Notes: generated by a model from the sequence alone, not told the origin. A DNA stretch of 64,000 bases from Diphasiastrum complanatum (GCA_029204225.1 CM055095.1:75863715-75927714); one strand, 5' to 3'. Shown: positions 1 through 11,299, counted from the stretch's first letter. Translations and numbers: made by a program.

Positions 1-1122
1 AAGATCAATTTGAACCAATATCAGATGAATTCCCAGATGAGCACATAATGAGCATTCAAGCAGAATCATCTATTTATGAAGATGTTATTAATTTTTTACA
101 AGATCAAATTTATCTTGATCATTTCAATAAACAACAAAAGACAGGTTTTCTTGCGAAAGTAGGACCCTACACGATTATAGATAAGGTACTATATATATTA
201 GGAGCTGATGATGACCTTTGCCAGTCTAGAACCCACCAAAACTGCCACCGTAATAAGTGCACTACATGAACAAGATTCGGGGGGCCATTATGCGCTTAAA
301 AATATTGCTAGAATAATTCTAAAGGTGGCCAACACTTTATAGAGACGTTAATCTTTTCATTCAAAAATGTGATCCATGTCAGAGGATGGGAAAACCTAGC
401 TTCACGACACATTGGCCACTTACACCATTCATTCCCTTAGCATCGTTTGACAAGTGGGGAATAGATTTTGTAGGGCCTATCAAGCCAACCAGTTCATAAA
501 ACCCATCATCGTTACATTCTCGTTGCACTGGACTATGCTACCAAGATGGTAAAGGCCGAAGCTACAATTAAAAACGATGCCAAAACTGTGACAAAGTTTT
601 TGTTTCAAAACATCATCACTCGTTATGGATGTTTCTTAGAACTTGTAAGTAATAGGGGAACCCATTTTCTTGATCAAACCATTAAAGCTATGTTCTCGTA
701 TTTTTCCATCACATCTCATCAAACCACTCCGTATAATCCTAAAGCAAATGGACTTACTGAGCGAGGTAGCCAAATCTTGTGCAAAATTTTGAACAAATCT
801 TTTGATTGGGATCAGAAGTTACCATCAGTTTTATGGGCATATCGAACTACCAAGAAAATTACAACTAGGCAGACACCATATTACCTTGTATATGGAATGC
901 ACCCAATATTATCCATAGAATTTGAAGTTCTGACCTTCCGCATTGATAATGTGGAATGGATGGATGAAAATGACAGCCTCCATGAGCTGATGATTGCTAT
1001 CACGCAGTTGGAGGAGGACCGTCGGTTAGCATTAATAGAAACTGAACGGGTTCAATTTGGCGAAAGAGCGGCAGGTGGCCTGGTAAGCCAAAAATTGCAG
1101 GTCATTAATTTTTATTTTTGAC
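1..1122 (+). pseudogene. Ty3/gypsy spacer and integrase fragment, broken
   Basis: This is the C-terminal part of a gypsy pol polyprotein, cut by the window edge. The tether before integrase is seen at 48-269. An HHCC zinc-binding region follows in shifted frames at about 255-410 (LHEQDSGGHY, then KCDPCQRMGKP), interrupted by a stop after about 340. The integrase core starts with WGIDFVGPI near 455-480, which carries the first catalytic Asp. It continues in the open frame 546-1121 with SNRGTHF, where the second catalytic Asp is replaced by Asn, and YNPKANGLTERG, which holds the Glu. Integrase normally inserts element cDNA into host DNA; the frame breaks and the D-to-N change make this copy dead. 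No LTR is seen beside it. It may belong to the same broad lineage as the minus-strand gypsy at 48.6-51.9 kb, which lacks its integrase, but this is not shown. Confidence 0.82.
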
Positions 1123-1171
1123 ATCACGGTTGGCTTCGACATACACTTTATAGCCTACAGTTGAAGTTTCA

Positions 1172-1270
1172 AGCAGTTTGGAAATGACAAACATCAATGA
1201 GGCAATTTTGGGCGATGCAAGCGCACTTGATGGTGCTTCTAACTACAACATCTGGAAATTCAAAATGATT
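1172..1270 (+). pseudogene. Copia Gag N-terminus-like fragment
   Basis: The short frame contains LDGASNYNIWKFKM, which resembles the L-x-G-x-NY-x-x-W-x-x-x-M start of copia-type Gag (UBN2 family). The resemblance ends after about 30 residues and the following frame (to 1489) is not Gag-like. It is probably a scrap of a copia element. A chance match cannot be excluded, because only one short motif supports it. Confidence 0.3.
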
Positions 1271-2413
1271 TTGTCAGCCACCCAGATTTGGCCCTTGCCT
1301 TGTGATGCCTTGATCAAACCATGGCTTCAGATTGCTGGCCCACTTTTTGAAGCAATGGATTTCTACCCGGCGCTTTTCAGCTTTGATGTCAACATGGGCC
1401 TCGCCCTTCATGCTTATGCCCACTTGGGACGTGCCGAAGTCACGTTTCCACTTCCTATTCTAGGGTATCACGTACAAGGTACGGATTAACACGGCCCCCT
1501 TTGCTTCCACAGCTGTTCCTCTCCAGTTCAATCCTGCTGATTCACAGTTGTCTCCAGACACCTTGGCGTGGATGCAAGTCATAAACATTTCACCACCATG
1601 CTAGGCCACTTCAGCCCCATCTTCTCCTTTCGTCCTCCACACCACCTTACAATTTTCCTTTGTTCCCTCCATTCTCTCTTTTGGACAAACTGTCCCCACC
1701 CCTGTCTTCACTTCTGTTCCTCTCACACCACTCACTTCTTCGTTAAAGACTACTAAGGGCGACCAACCGTTGCTTGATGAGGCATTTGTACAAACTGTTT
1801 TTATTTGTTGCTAGATCATGCAGATCCCACTGCACTCGATGACAAGAGATCACCGGAGAAACTCATCAAGGATGACGACGACGACATTGTACAGGTCCTC
1901 CACATGTGTGAGGCCGCTCAGTTTTTAATCATTTAATTTATTGCTCTTGCTAAAATCATAGTGTAATGCATCTAGATCAAGATCTAACTCATAGAACTGA
2001 TAGATCATTGGAATAAGCAATCAATAGCTCTTAATGATTGTTTTGTACAATCATACTTGTCTTTTTTTTTTTTTTCTGAAAATTGACAGATTATACATGA
2101 AACGAAGGTGTCGGATTTTTCGCATATTTCCTAAATGCTAGAAACAAGTTGGAAACAAATACAAACAATGTCTCATTTTTTGAAAAATGAAAACAACAAG
2201 TGGACGTGACAAGTAAATGGCAAACATGTTAACAAAAGTGTCAGGTTTTTTTTGCAAAACAAGATAGGACGAAAAACCTAAAATGAACATTAGTGTCGCA
2301 AGCATAGATAAAATGAGGAGCCTTACAAATGTATGTGGAACATTGACTGTCACATATTTTGCATTATTTGCAAAATTTGCGAAGTTGATGTTGCTATTTC
2401 TGTTCAGAAATCA
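1271..2413. other. No recognisable gene
   Basis: Several short open frames occur here, but none has a recognisable motif or a partner frame. The segment includes a T-rich run near 2060-2075. I see no LTR ends or clear repeats. Confidence 0.4.
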
Positions 2414-2600
2414 GTTATAGTATCGCTTCACTCTTTATCCATTTACTCGGGTATCAAGTAAATGTCCTTTGAGATCTGCTAACTGTAACGATCCAATGTT
2501 AAAGACTTCAATGACCTTATAAGGTCCCATCCATATTGTGTGTAATCTCCCTAGAAATAACATGTGTCTATTGTCATACAGAACTGGCGTCGCTTTCCGA
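2414..2600 (-). pseudogene. Ty3/gypsy integrase C-terminal GPY/F fragment
   Basis: Read on the minus strand, the segment gives DNRHMLFLGRL, then WMGPYKVIEVF, LQLADLKGHLL and DTRVNG. This is the GPY/F module at the C-terminus of gypsy integrase. One in-frame TAA (2435-2437) follows DTRVNG, and RVKRYYN continues after it, so the frame was once longer. The fragment has no surrounding pol sequence and is a relic. Confidence 0.72.
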
Positions 2601-3106
2601 AATGCTTCTCGTCACCAACTCCCAGCTACCTGCCCAGTGAAATGGTGAAATCACTTTTGGCGCGCTCCAAACACTTTCTCCGCGGCAATCACTCTGTTTT
2701 GGCATACCGTACTTGTAGGTACAGTCATGGTGCCCTTCGTTTGGAGGCTATTGCCTTTCGTTTAGCCAAAATAGGCTAAAGGAGGTGAAAATAAGGGTAA
2801 TTTGGGTTTTTGAACTGTTTTTTCAGTGTGAAGAAACTTCACCTTTCAAAAAAAAACTTGGGACCCAACAATTTTTTCAGTTTGAAAAATTTTAATGAAA
2901 AGAACGCTTATTTTACCTTTCGGTTCTTCAGGGCCCTTTCAAAGTCCATCTAAGGGTTATCCTCCATCCTGTGGCCCACGTTCCTCCCTGAGAACTCCAT
3001 CTTGGTCGTTGATTCATTGGAGGCTTATTTCGATGGCACAAAAAACATCTGGGCATTAAAGCCCACTCCACCATGCGCCAAACCAATTTTTAGCTCATTG
3101 GAATCA

Positions 3107-3470
3107 AACTAACTCTTGCAGACTCTTCTGTCTCCTGGTCTCACTAAGATGGAACTTCAAAGTTCTTTGTGAGGGTTCTTGCCCACTGGAACCGAAAATT
3201 TTAGTGTCTGCGAGGGTTCTTTGGTATTTTCCCATCTTTTTTCCACTGGGAACTCTCGCACAGGCACTTAGACAGTGAACTAACTCTCGCAAGCTTCTCT
3301 GTGTCCTGGTCTCACTGAGATGGAACTTCAGAGGGATCTACGAGAATTCTAGTGAAGATTTGCATTTTTTTTGTTTTTTACAAGGGTTATTTCAATTTTT
3401 ATATTTTTTTTCTCTGTTTTTTGCAATCTACTTGGAACTAACTCTTGCAGGCTTCTATGCAGGTCTGGGA
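3107..3470. repeat. Degenerate tandem repeat, about 160-170 bp unit
   Basis: The phrase AACTAACTCTYGCARRCTTCT recurs at about 3107, 3277 and 3435. The first two copies are followed by CCTGGTCTCACTRAGATGG. The spacing is 170 and 158 bp. The copies are diverged, and no coding function is apparent. Confidence 0.55.
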
Positions 3471-3803
3471 CAGTACCCTGGAGCTGCTGTCAATCATGCG
3501 AGGGTTAATTCTCACTGGTTTTGGAGAAAACAAAATTTGATGGAAAACTGGGCTCTTTTTTCCTCCCAAATGCAAATTGGTGTGTTTTTTTTTTTGTTTT
3601 TTTACTGGTTGGTTTGGATTCCAAGCCCTTATAGGTTGTTCAGGGCCTCCTCTACCCTCTAACACCTCCTCCGCTAGCTGTGAATAGTCCAAACATAGAA
3701 AAATACAGATAACTAACTCTAAACACCCAAAAATCTACCTTAAACTACTCCAAAAAGCAAGAAATAGCTAAAATACAGCTACACTAGTTAGTGGAAAACC
3801 TAT

Positions 3804-3820
3804 CCCCGGCAACGACGCCA
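3804..3820 (-). promoter_or_regulatory. Retrotransposon primer-binding site (tRNA-Asp type)
   Basis: On the minus strand this reads TGGCGTCGTTGCCGGGG, close to the primer site complementary to tRNA-Asp used by Athila/Tat-like gypsy elements. It sits one base beyond the putative LTR end at 3822, as expected for the start of minus-strand DNA synthesis. Confidence 0.7.
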
Positions 3821-3821
3821 C

Positions 3822-4328
3822 TGTAGGGTTGATGTTCTCGAGTCGTAGTAGCCCTCCCACCTGTCAACAAGGGTTAGAACACTGGATAGGTACTTAACTA
3901 TATAAAGGTACAACTTTTAGATAGTTCTCTACTTTTTTCCTAACACTAGCACCACTGAAACTACTCACACCTAACTCTACTCCACTAAACTAACATTCAT
4001 CATGAATTTAGAGAGAAAGTAAAGAGAAGAGTAGAAGAGATAGAGGAAAGAAGAGAGAAAGGGAGTGAGGGTGGAGGTTAGCTCAAATGCTCCTTATGCT
4101 TGCTAATGGAGAAACATTCATTATCACAATCAAAAACATGTAAACTAGAAGCAAATAGAAAGTACAACCAAAAGCATTAGCAAGTAGTGAATAGCAAATG
4201 AGGATGCTTCTCTCCAAAGTTTGACAGTGTTTCCTCCTTCTCAATAAACATGGAAATAGAGTACAAATGGTGTCTTTTTATAAAATGGGAAAGGCCCTTG
4301 CCCCAAATCCTATTGGCTAATATTCACA
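3822..4328 (-). mobile_element. 5' LTR (family C) of a minus-strand gypsy-like element
   Basis: The LTR abuts the primer site and begins TGTAGGGTTG in plus coordinates, which is the 3' end of the LTR in element orientation. A TATA-like TTTATAAAAA lies on the minus strand at about 4275-4286, with an inverted CCAAT box at 4312-4316 just upstream of it. The purine-rich block at 4010-4075 recurs inverted and diverged at about 18.79-18.94 kb. The outer boundary is not certain: a terminal CA is possible at 4327-4328, but the LTR may extend to about 4.55 kb. No internal coding region follows at lower coordinates. Confidence 0.6.
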
Positions 4329-4559
4329 ACGATTGAGGATGACCGCGGTGGTTGCGTCATCACTCCCATGAGGCAACTCACGCATGTGGTCTTCAACAGG
4401 GACATTTTCAAGGATGGGTGCAAACAAAGTGATGGGGAAAATAATTATGTCATTGACTAGCTGGATAGAGAATTTCCAGTCCCCTCCGCTGATTTGGAAT
4501 TTGACCAAATATGGGTGGAAAAATGCATGGGAAGTGTGATGAGCCACCGCAAATCAGAG
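4329..4559. other. Unassigned sequence beside LTR family C
   Basis: This may be U3 of the preceding LTR or unrelated flank. No repeats or motifs were recognised. Confidence 0.3.
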
Positions 4560-5710
4560 ATCTGAGATGTGGTGAGAGTTGGCAAATCTAGGCCATACAA
4601 TGTGCACAAGGATGATTGGAAGTTTTCAAAGAAGAATTTCGAGAAGATCCAGATCGTTTCAAGCAACAAAGAGAGGCAGCTAAGAAGCGAATGGAGATGG
4701 CAGGGCCCTCGCACCTGGGCAGTGGTGGCCAAGGTTCTTTTAATGTCCATTTTGTAATTGTCCCCATCCATAAGTTGAACTTGTTTTTGTCATAATTCAT
4801 ATTTTATTTGTGGATTTGTTTAAATTAAATTACAATCATCGATTTGTCAGTTCATGTAAAAATCTGCCGTAAAGCGGTCTCCCACAAAAGAGGAGTACAA
4901 ATATGCATATTCCAACAACTTGCAATCATTACTCGAATTATTGGAGAGACAAGGAGTGAGAATTGACTGAGATGGATATTCTGAGGTATGTATTATGGTT
5001 TCAACATATATTTTGACTTCACCACATTCATTCAGTCGGACACTCTAACAACATCACTTACAAAATTTACACATCTTCATTGCACGCAGGTATCGTAGTC
5101 CCAGTCTCATGCATTGCAGTCACATGAGTCTGATGACCCATGGTCAGGACGGGGACGATTTAGTTGGATCTAATAATTAGGCGTTTCATTTTGATATATA
5201 TTTGTAATTCGAACATTTATATATCAATATATATAATTTGTTTAACTTAAGCCCGCTACATGGATCTTCAATTGCATGTAGTCCAGTTTTAGGATAGAAT
5301 GGAGCCATTTGACAGGGTTATAATGATGTCCATAGGAGAACCTTGGCCACCACTGCCCAGGTTAGATAGTCCCTAAAGTCTCCCGTAGCTTCTTAGCAGC
5401 CTCCCATTGTTGTTTGACACGATCTGGATTTTTAGGGAATCTTCTCTTCACAAACTTCAAGTCTTCCTTGTGCCTTGATTCAGATGGATATTCTAGATCT
5501 GAGGTACATATGGCTTCAAAATATACTTTAACTTCACTACATTCATGTGGTCTGACTTTCACTCTCATCACATTTCTCAGATAACTGAATCATATTCATT
5601 GGATGCAGGTATCATAGTCGCAATCCCATGCATCGCAGTCACATGAGTCCGATTGCGACATCAATGGCCAGGACGAGGATAACTTAGCAAGATCTACTTA
5701 TAATTAGGTA
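4560..5710. repeat. Rearranged block with direct and inverted copies
   Basis: About 4565-4745 (plus) matches the reverse complement of about 5340-5560. Both arms end in CCTGGGCAGTGGTGGCCAAG. On the minus strand the second arm reads KFVKRRFPKNPDRVKQQWEA, a basic segment also visible with frameshifts in the first arm. In addition, 4970-5190 is a diverged direct copy of 5489-5708. Each of these copies holds a possible intron acceptor and a short terminal frame beginning SQSHA and containing QSHESD. This looks like a rearranged gene fragment or the carcass of a DNA transposon. The gene is not identified. Confidence 0.5.
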
Positions 5711-6143
5711 TATTCCAATTTGTAACATATCTCTATACTTGGAACATTTATGTATGAATTTAAGTTTCCTTCATCAATTTTTAAGTGCCTAAATTGTAAC
5801 TCAACTAAATTTTGCAAATTTTTTATTAACAATAATGAACAAATGATTTTGCGTACCAACTTCATAAGAAGTGGTGCAAAAGACTCCTGGGGTTGGATGG
5901 AGTCCGTTTTGATAAGGGCGACACTTAGAGCCATTGTACATATGCAGAGATTCAGCTATCAATAGAGAGAAGAGAGCCAATCTTCATAGCTTGTGCATTC
6001 CTTCCTCCTGTTGTCTGTTACAGTTACACTTCTTATCAATTGACCGAACACACTCTGAGTTAGTCTGTAACCGAATTTGATAGACATTTGTTTGAAACAT
6101 TCACTCTTCACTTGTACAGAATTCCAAATTTTCTAGCGTGGAC
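5711..6143. other. No recognisable gene
   Basis: Only short frames without motifs occur. Nothing was recognised on either strand. Confidence 0.4.
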
Positions 6144-6578
6144 TTATAGGCGACATCTGGGAGCAACAATTCTAACTAATATGTGCAGGGAATTAGCCGA
6201 AGCTTTAAGCTTAACTCTAATCAGAACCTCTTTTAATTCTGAATGAGCTATGTGTTCAGATAAAGAACTTAATTGATGTGTAGCTTTGTTTGCTTCTTTG
6301 ATAAGAACTAATTCCTTGTGCTTGTTGAGAGGAATCAAAAGCCGAACAGATTCCGTTGTGAAGGATCTTTTTGCTTGTTGTCAGATCAACTTGCTTACTA
6401 TTGTCCTAAGAGCCTGGAAGATAACGTACCCTTCTATACCTTCCAACCTTGACCAAATCGTTTCATCATTGGTGTTTCTGGATGCCAATTTACTCAATAT
6501 CTTTGGATAACCAGATTTGTCATTGTAGTATTCTGCTTTGAATGTTACATTCACCATCTGTCCATCACCTTTGTACAC
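6144..6578 (-). pseudogene. Unidentified protein-coding-like frame with one stop
   Basis: The minus strand has 145 codons in one frame, broken only by a TGA at 6381-6383. The first part contains GYPKILSKLASRNTNDETIW. The second contains LIPLNKHKELVLIKEANKA and ELKEVLIRVKLKASANSL. The composition is protein-like (charged and helical), and the frame is far longer than neighbouring frames in this AT-rich DNA. I do not recognise the family. It could be a decayed host exon or a transposon fragment. Confidence 0.35.
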
Positions 6579-6689
6579 TTATCAATTTAAAGAGGAGATT
6601 TCTCTCTCTTGGGGAACGATAAAACCTTTTATACTACTTAATTCACTGATTTTGTGGAAATCTATAATGACTAGGCTACCAAACTAGAA

Positions 6690-6924
6690 TTCTTAAAGTA
6701 AAGAACTTCATCATGATGCGAGGCAGACACTCTATTAACAGTAATGAAAATCCCTATACGTTGTATTATCCGTTTTTTTGCAAATCTTGTCGTCTTCATT
6801 GTGCATGCCCATGATATCATTTGTGTATTAGCTATAGGCCAAATATTATGAACATGAATGTTTATATGGACTATTGACTGCACTTCACTTAAGTGTCATT
6901 TGGAGCTTATTTCTTAATTCTTTG
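6690..6924 (+). repeat. Dispersed direct repeat, copy 1
   Basis: This 235-bp segment, which includes GATGCGAGGCAGACACTC, is nearly identical to 25,037-25,271 in the same orientation. It is non-coding. Both copies end in sequence that then diverges. Confidence 0.85.
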
Positions 6925-8098
6925 CCATTTACTTAGGACATCTATAGATTATTTGGCTATTATTGGGCCTCTATAGGCAACGCACATCGCTTATTTTTGG
7001 CCTTAGAGGTTGTAAATAGGCCTTTGGACCTTGATGCCTACTATCAATTGATGGCCATGAGAAGAGAGAAATTATTTTTGCTCTACTCATTCCATTTCCC
7101 CCCTCATATGTAGCTAAAAAATATGCACACTATGATCAAAAGGAAATAACACACATGTTTCTAGCTATTTTCCTTTTAACTTCCTTCCAACTAGTAAAAA
7201 ATGGGTATTTACTCTTGAGGCAAATGTTGTGTACTTGGCTTCATTTTCTCTATGAAGAACTTGGTTTGAACATCCCATATCATAAGATTATGCTCTAATG
7301 AGTAGCTTAACAATCTGAACCTTAGAGCTAATTCTACATGTTGAGTACACAAATTTATTCATCCTTAGAGGTCCAAACATTTATGCATAATCTACAAGCA
7401 TGTCTACCCACGCTTATCTCGCATGTCTACCCCCGCTTATCTCGCTTGTTTGAAAGTTGTGATTTCCTAAAGATAAGTGTTATCGTGAGTAATGGCAGGT
7501 CAATGAGTCATCCAAAACCAACCAAACTCTCGTGATCCAAAGATGATACTTTGTCATTTTTTAGGCTTAACTAATTCGCCATAATGTGACTCAGCCATCG
7601 ATTGTTTGTTGGCCATTGTTCGTGGAATCATGCTTTATATTGTCGAGTCAAATCAAGTCTAAAGTGCAGTCAAATTACTTGTCATCTTGAATATGAAATG
7701 TGCTTGCAATACAAATTTTATCATCAATGTCACTTCTTTCTAGTACTTTCCAAGTTGTCACTAGTCCTTCATGTGATTGAAGCATAGAACAATGAGGAAA
7801 AAGGTGTAGCACAAGTTTTTATCATGTATTGGCTGACATTGCAACTTGGTGTAAATGAACCTTCAGCTTTTGTTTCAAAGTAAGACTACTGTATAAGATT
7901 TAACCTTTAGATTTCATATCCTTCAACAAATTATCTCGACCAACCTCCTCATTGCAAGACCTAGCTATGGAGTATCTTAACTGCAATACTAGATCAACTA
8001 GGAAAGCTTAAGAAACTTAGCTATGGAAAACATCAAATACAAGGAGAATTACATAAGCACCTCACAACACCAAAAGAAAGAAGATAAAATGAATTGCT
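6925..8098. other. No recognisable gene
   Basis: AT-rich sequence with a short local duplication at about 7410-7445 (GCATGTCTACCC, CGCTTATCTCGC). No coding motif was seen. Confidence 0.4.
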
Positions 8099-8124
8099 AT
8101 ATATATATATATATATATACATAC

Positions 8125-8216
<92 letters not shown>
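8099..8216. repeat. Compound microsatellite (TA)n(GA)n
   Basis: A TA tract of about 75 bp with a few TACA interruptions runs directly into a GA tract at about 8175-8216. A G-run (GGGGGGGG) follows at about 8225. The frames that read through this tract are artefacts of the simple repeat. Confidence 0.97.
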
Positions 8217-8219
<3 letters not shown>

Positions 8220-8757
8220 CGCACGGGGGGGGAGGGCGGGTTCCTCTAGGTCCCTTGTGAGGCAAGCACCTCAAGTAGATGCATGGAAAGTCTATGTGTC
8301 AACCACATGAGTGAGCTACTTGGCCAAGTGGGCCACTTTGGGCCACTTGCACTAATTTATTTAAGTTACAAATAGAGGGTCCCATGTATTTTAATAACAT
8401 GCCCCATGAGTAATGTACAACTTACATGAACCATCATTGATTGAAAAAACTCTAACCATCCAAGAGACAAGAAAGTCTCACTATCTTATTTGTTTGCTAG
8501 ATAAAAGTTTACAAGATCTTACCCTCAATGTTCATGTAATTTGGTGTTGATGTTCAAAGAACACGGTCTAATTTTGTGATTGTTAAATAGAACATGGAGT
8601 GACTAATATAATTCTTCACCTTAAATGTAGATTGACATAAAGAGATTACTAATGACACTTGCCATTACCAAAGTATAATCCAAAGGTTGGATCACTCAGT
8701 TAGCTTGGCATCCCCATTGGAAACCAAGATGCATTACCAGACTATAGAATCCAAGAG

Positions 8758-8820
8758 TTGGCTCAGTTGGCTAGCTTGGCATCCAAAGTTTCTTTGGTCC
8801 CAAGTTCAAGCCTCCCTTGG
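8758..8820 (+). mobile_element. tRNA-derived SINE head
   Basis: The segment carries an RNA polymerase III A-box-like TTGGCTCAGTTGGCTAGC (8758-8775) and, about 28 bp after it, a B-box-like AGTTCAAGCCTCC (about 8803-8815). The spacing is that of a tRNA gene, but a proper acceptor stem and anticodon arm are missing, as in tRNA-derived SINEs. A diverged partial copy lies just upstream at about 8683-8730 (CACTCAGTTAGCTTGGCATCC). Both copies share CTTGGCATCC and TTGGAAACCAAGATGCATTA, so the unit was duplicated. No poly(A) or TSD could be fixed. Confidence 0.55.
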
Positions 8821-8984
8821 AAACCAAGATGCATTAGTACAAAACTAGCTCTATTTTTTAAGAAAGAGAATCTGTATAGCCGAGTATATTTTTTAATAAA
8901 GAAAATCTGTATGCAAAGCATTTATACATTTACAGTTGGTCACTGCAGTGGCAATGCCCATTGCAAATGGCTACACATAATTCT

Positions 8985-9298
8985 AGCACCCTGACGGGTG
9001 CTGGCATAACCCAGGGTGCGCCAGCCAGGGGTTGGGCAAAAGCTCACAAGCGAGCGTCGTGGCGCCAGGGTGGGCGCCGAGCAGGCGGTGGCGCCAGGCA
9101 CCTTCACACCCACCTACACACATGTGAGTAAATAGGTTGGTTCAGTTATATATTGTTACTAATTTATCCCAAAGATTTGCTTATCGGAATAATATTGGTT
9201 GCCTGACACGTGGCACCCGGGCAACCAGTTTTTCAAAAAAAAAATAATGGGTCCCTATCTGGCGCACCCTGACACGTGCGAGCACCCGTTAGGGTGCT
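8985..9298. mobile_element. Foldback/MITE-like element with about 40-bp terminal inverted repeats
   Basis: The left end AGCACCCTGACGGGTGCT and the right end (reverse complement) AGCACCCTAACGGGTGCT pair with one mismatch. Inside them, CAGGGTGCGCCAG pairs perfectly with its partner. Imperfect pairing extends outward to about 8967 and 9316 (ATGGCT and AGCCAT). The element is GC-rich against AT-rich flanks, about 314 bp long and non-coding. A clean target-site duplication was not found, so the class is unassigned. Confidence 0.72.
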
Positions 9299-9319
9299 GA
9301 AAATAAGCGGAGCCATTGC

Positions 9320-10175
9320 AAATAATGCCTACAACACATCCTGCACAAGTTGATTTATCTCATCCAATCATGTAAGTGAGCAGTGCTCATCCCTCCAGGC
9401 TTCTTGCCTGAATAGCATAGTGGATGATATCTTTGCTTAGCCATTCTAATACATCAATTTGCTGCAAGCTCAATTTCTGTTGCAGCAGGCCTTAGCTTTC
9501 GTTCTTCTCTTACCTTGTCAATAACCTAGTGGTGTGGCCAAGAGTTTGACATAATCAGCTACTACTTGTCATAGGAGAGCTTGTCACCGTAGTGTAGAGA
9601 AAGGGAAGAATCAGAGAAGAGGCTAAAGGGCCTGTCGCGATATTGGGAGCATAATCTTCAGCTTCATTGCTAGGTGATACTTCGCGCATCGATTACCATG
9701 TGGTTGCCCCCCTCATGCTCCGCTTTAAGCTCAATTGGCTTAAGCATGTCGACCTCCCTTCCACCTTTTTCTAATGTGTGCTCCGTCCCATATCTGCTTC
9801 TTCCTTTGTCCACTCCCTAATGGTCTCAGGCTATTCTGTCACTGACTCACCCTCCATGGTCCAAGCCTTTGTCTCCCTTTTCTAGAGCCTTCAACCCTCT
9901 GCCCATCTCGCCTCCTTCTGTGCTACTGACTCTTCTTTGCTCGTGGATTAGATTTCAATGAAGCACAATTATGCTCATTTTGCCTACCAGAAGCGGAGGT
10001 GAACACAGTTTGCATGCTGCTCTAGCAGCGTTTTCCCAAGCGGAACAGAATCTTGCACAATTGTTCCAGACTCTTAGCAAATTCTTTTTGTCAGGCTTTT
10101 ACATCTGCTTGAAGTTTTCAACATTGAATTCATCACTGCTTTTTGCATGCAACCTAAGTACAAATTTCAGCACTT
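9320..10175. other. No recognisable gene
   Basis: Pyrimidine-rich sequence with open but unrecognised frames, such as 9971-10,330 plus. No motif supports a gene call. Confidence 0.35.
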
Positions 10176-10245
10176 CCAGCAACCTTGCATGCAATACTAA
10201 GAATGGTTTTCCAGCAACCTTGCATGCAATACTAAGAATGGTTTT
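10176..10245 (+). repeat. Tandem duplication, 35 bp x 2
   Basis: The unit starts CCAGCAACCTTGCATGCAAT and ends AAGAATGGTTTT. It occurs twice head to tail without mismatch. Confidence 0.95.
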
Positions 10246-10789
10246 CTGGTACTTTGCCAATATCCGGGTTTTCTTAGGAAGCGAAAGATTGGCAAGTTTT
10301 GCTGTTGGTTCAAACAGAGACTTGCTCTAGAAGGGTTCATGATTGATTTCAGTTTTTAGGATTAGAGACTCATCAACTAACATGCAAGCTTTCAAAAACT
10401 ATTCATGATAGAATTCTCAGACAAAGATCCCGCTGTTTGTAACGTCTGCGAAGTTTGACTGCAGCCAGAGCTCAAAGAAGCAATAAACGCTGCAGAATGG
10501 GAGGAGGCCCTCAGAAAGCTAATTTCAGTTTAGATGGACGAGAGCAAACTTAAGCGTAACTAATTACTTCAGGGTTAGCCAATTTTCTAGTACCAGTCTC
10601 AATACAGTAGTAGGTGTGAAGAAAACTTAGTGTGGGCAGGCGAAAAAAGCTTAGAGTGTTGTGGTGGATCATTGCACTTTGTTGTTGCAATTAGCTTGCC
10701 ACAATACTACAGTACAGCTGGTAGAAGTTGGATCTTTGGAAAAAAATAGGTCAGGTAGCTGGAAGACATACCCACGGATCTGTAGAACA

Positions 10790-10943
10790 GGATATCTAGC
10801 ATCCACGACCTACCGTGGTTCCGGATTATTGGCATCCACGACCTACGGTGGCTGTGGGAGTGGTTCCGGATTATTGGCATCCACGATCTACAGTGGTTAT
10901 GGGACTAGTTGCAGATTATTGTGATCAACGACCTACGATGGTG
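10790..10943 (+). repeat. Tandem repeat, 33-45 bp units, codon-periodic
   Basis: Four units contain GCATCCACGACCTACGGTGG or a variant. The two central units are 45 bp, exactly 15 codons, so the frame 10,661-10,924 reads them as repeated GLLAST-x-Y with Gly-rich linkers. The frame is broken at the fourth unit. It could be a minisatellite or the remnant of a repeat-bearing gene. Confidence 0.7.
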
Positions 10944-11299
10944 TTTGGTTGATTGTGCGGCAAAGTGCAAAGGTATATCTACATACAATTTGTTTGGCTA
11001 GTCTTGCAACATGTCAGATTATTCCAATCGCAAACGTCCACCTTCTCCTCCTTCTTCTCAACTGCCTGGCTCGCAACGTCTTCGCATTGATAACTTGCCT
11101 TCACAACATGATTCCTGAATCTTGCAACAATTCCATCGGTCTTGCAATGCCCAATGCGTCTCAGATTGCCATACAGCCATGTTGCACAACATGCTCTTTT
11201 GGTTCCTGTTTCAACCGCACCTACTCCACATGTTCACCACATTGTTGTGGTTCCATATTATCCCTCCACAACTTCGTGTCTACGACTCTCCGGCTACTC

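Noticed and set aside
3438-3692. 84-codon minus-strand frame
   Set aside because: It overlaps the degenerate tandem repeat and has no motif or homologous second copy.
8023-8310. Open frames across the TA/GA microsatellite
   Set aside because: Translation of simple repeats only (Tyr-Ile, Arg-Glu and Ser-Leu runs); no coding signal outside the tract.
8758-8820. Functional tRNA gene
   Set aside because: Box A and B sites exist, but no acceptor stem pairing or anticodon arm could be drawn.
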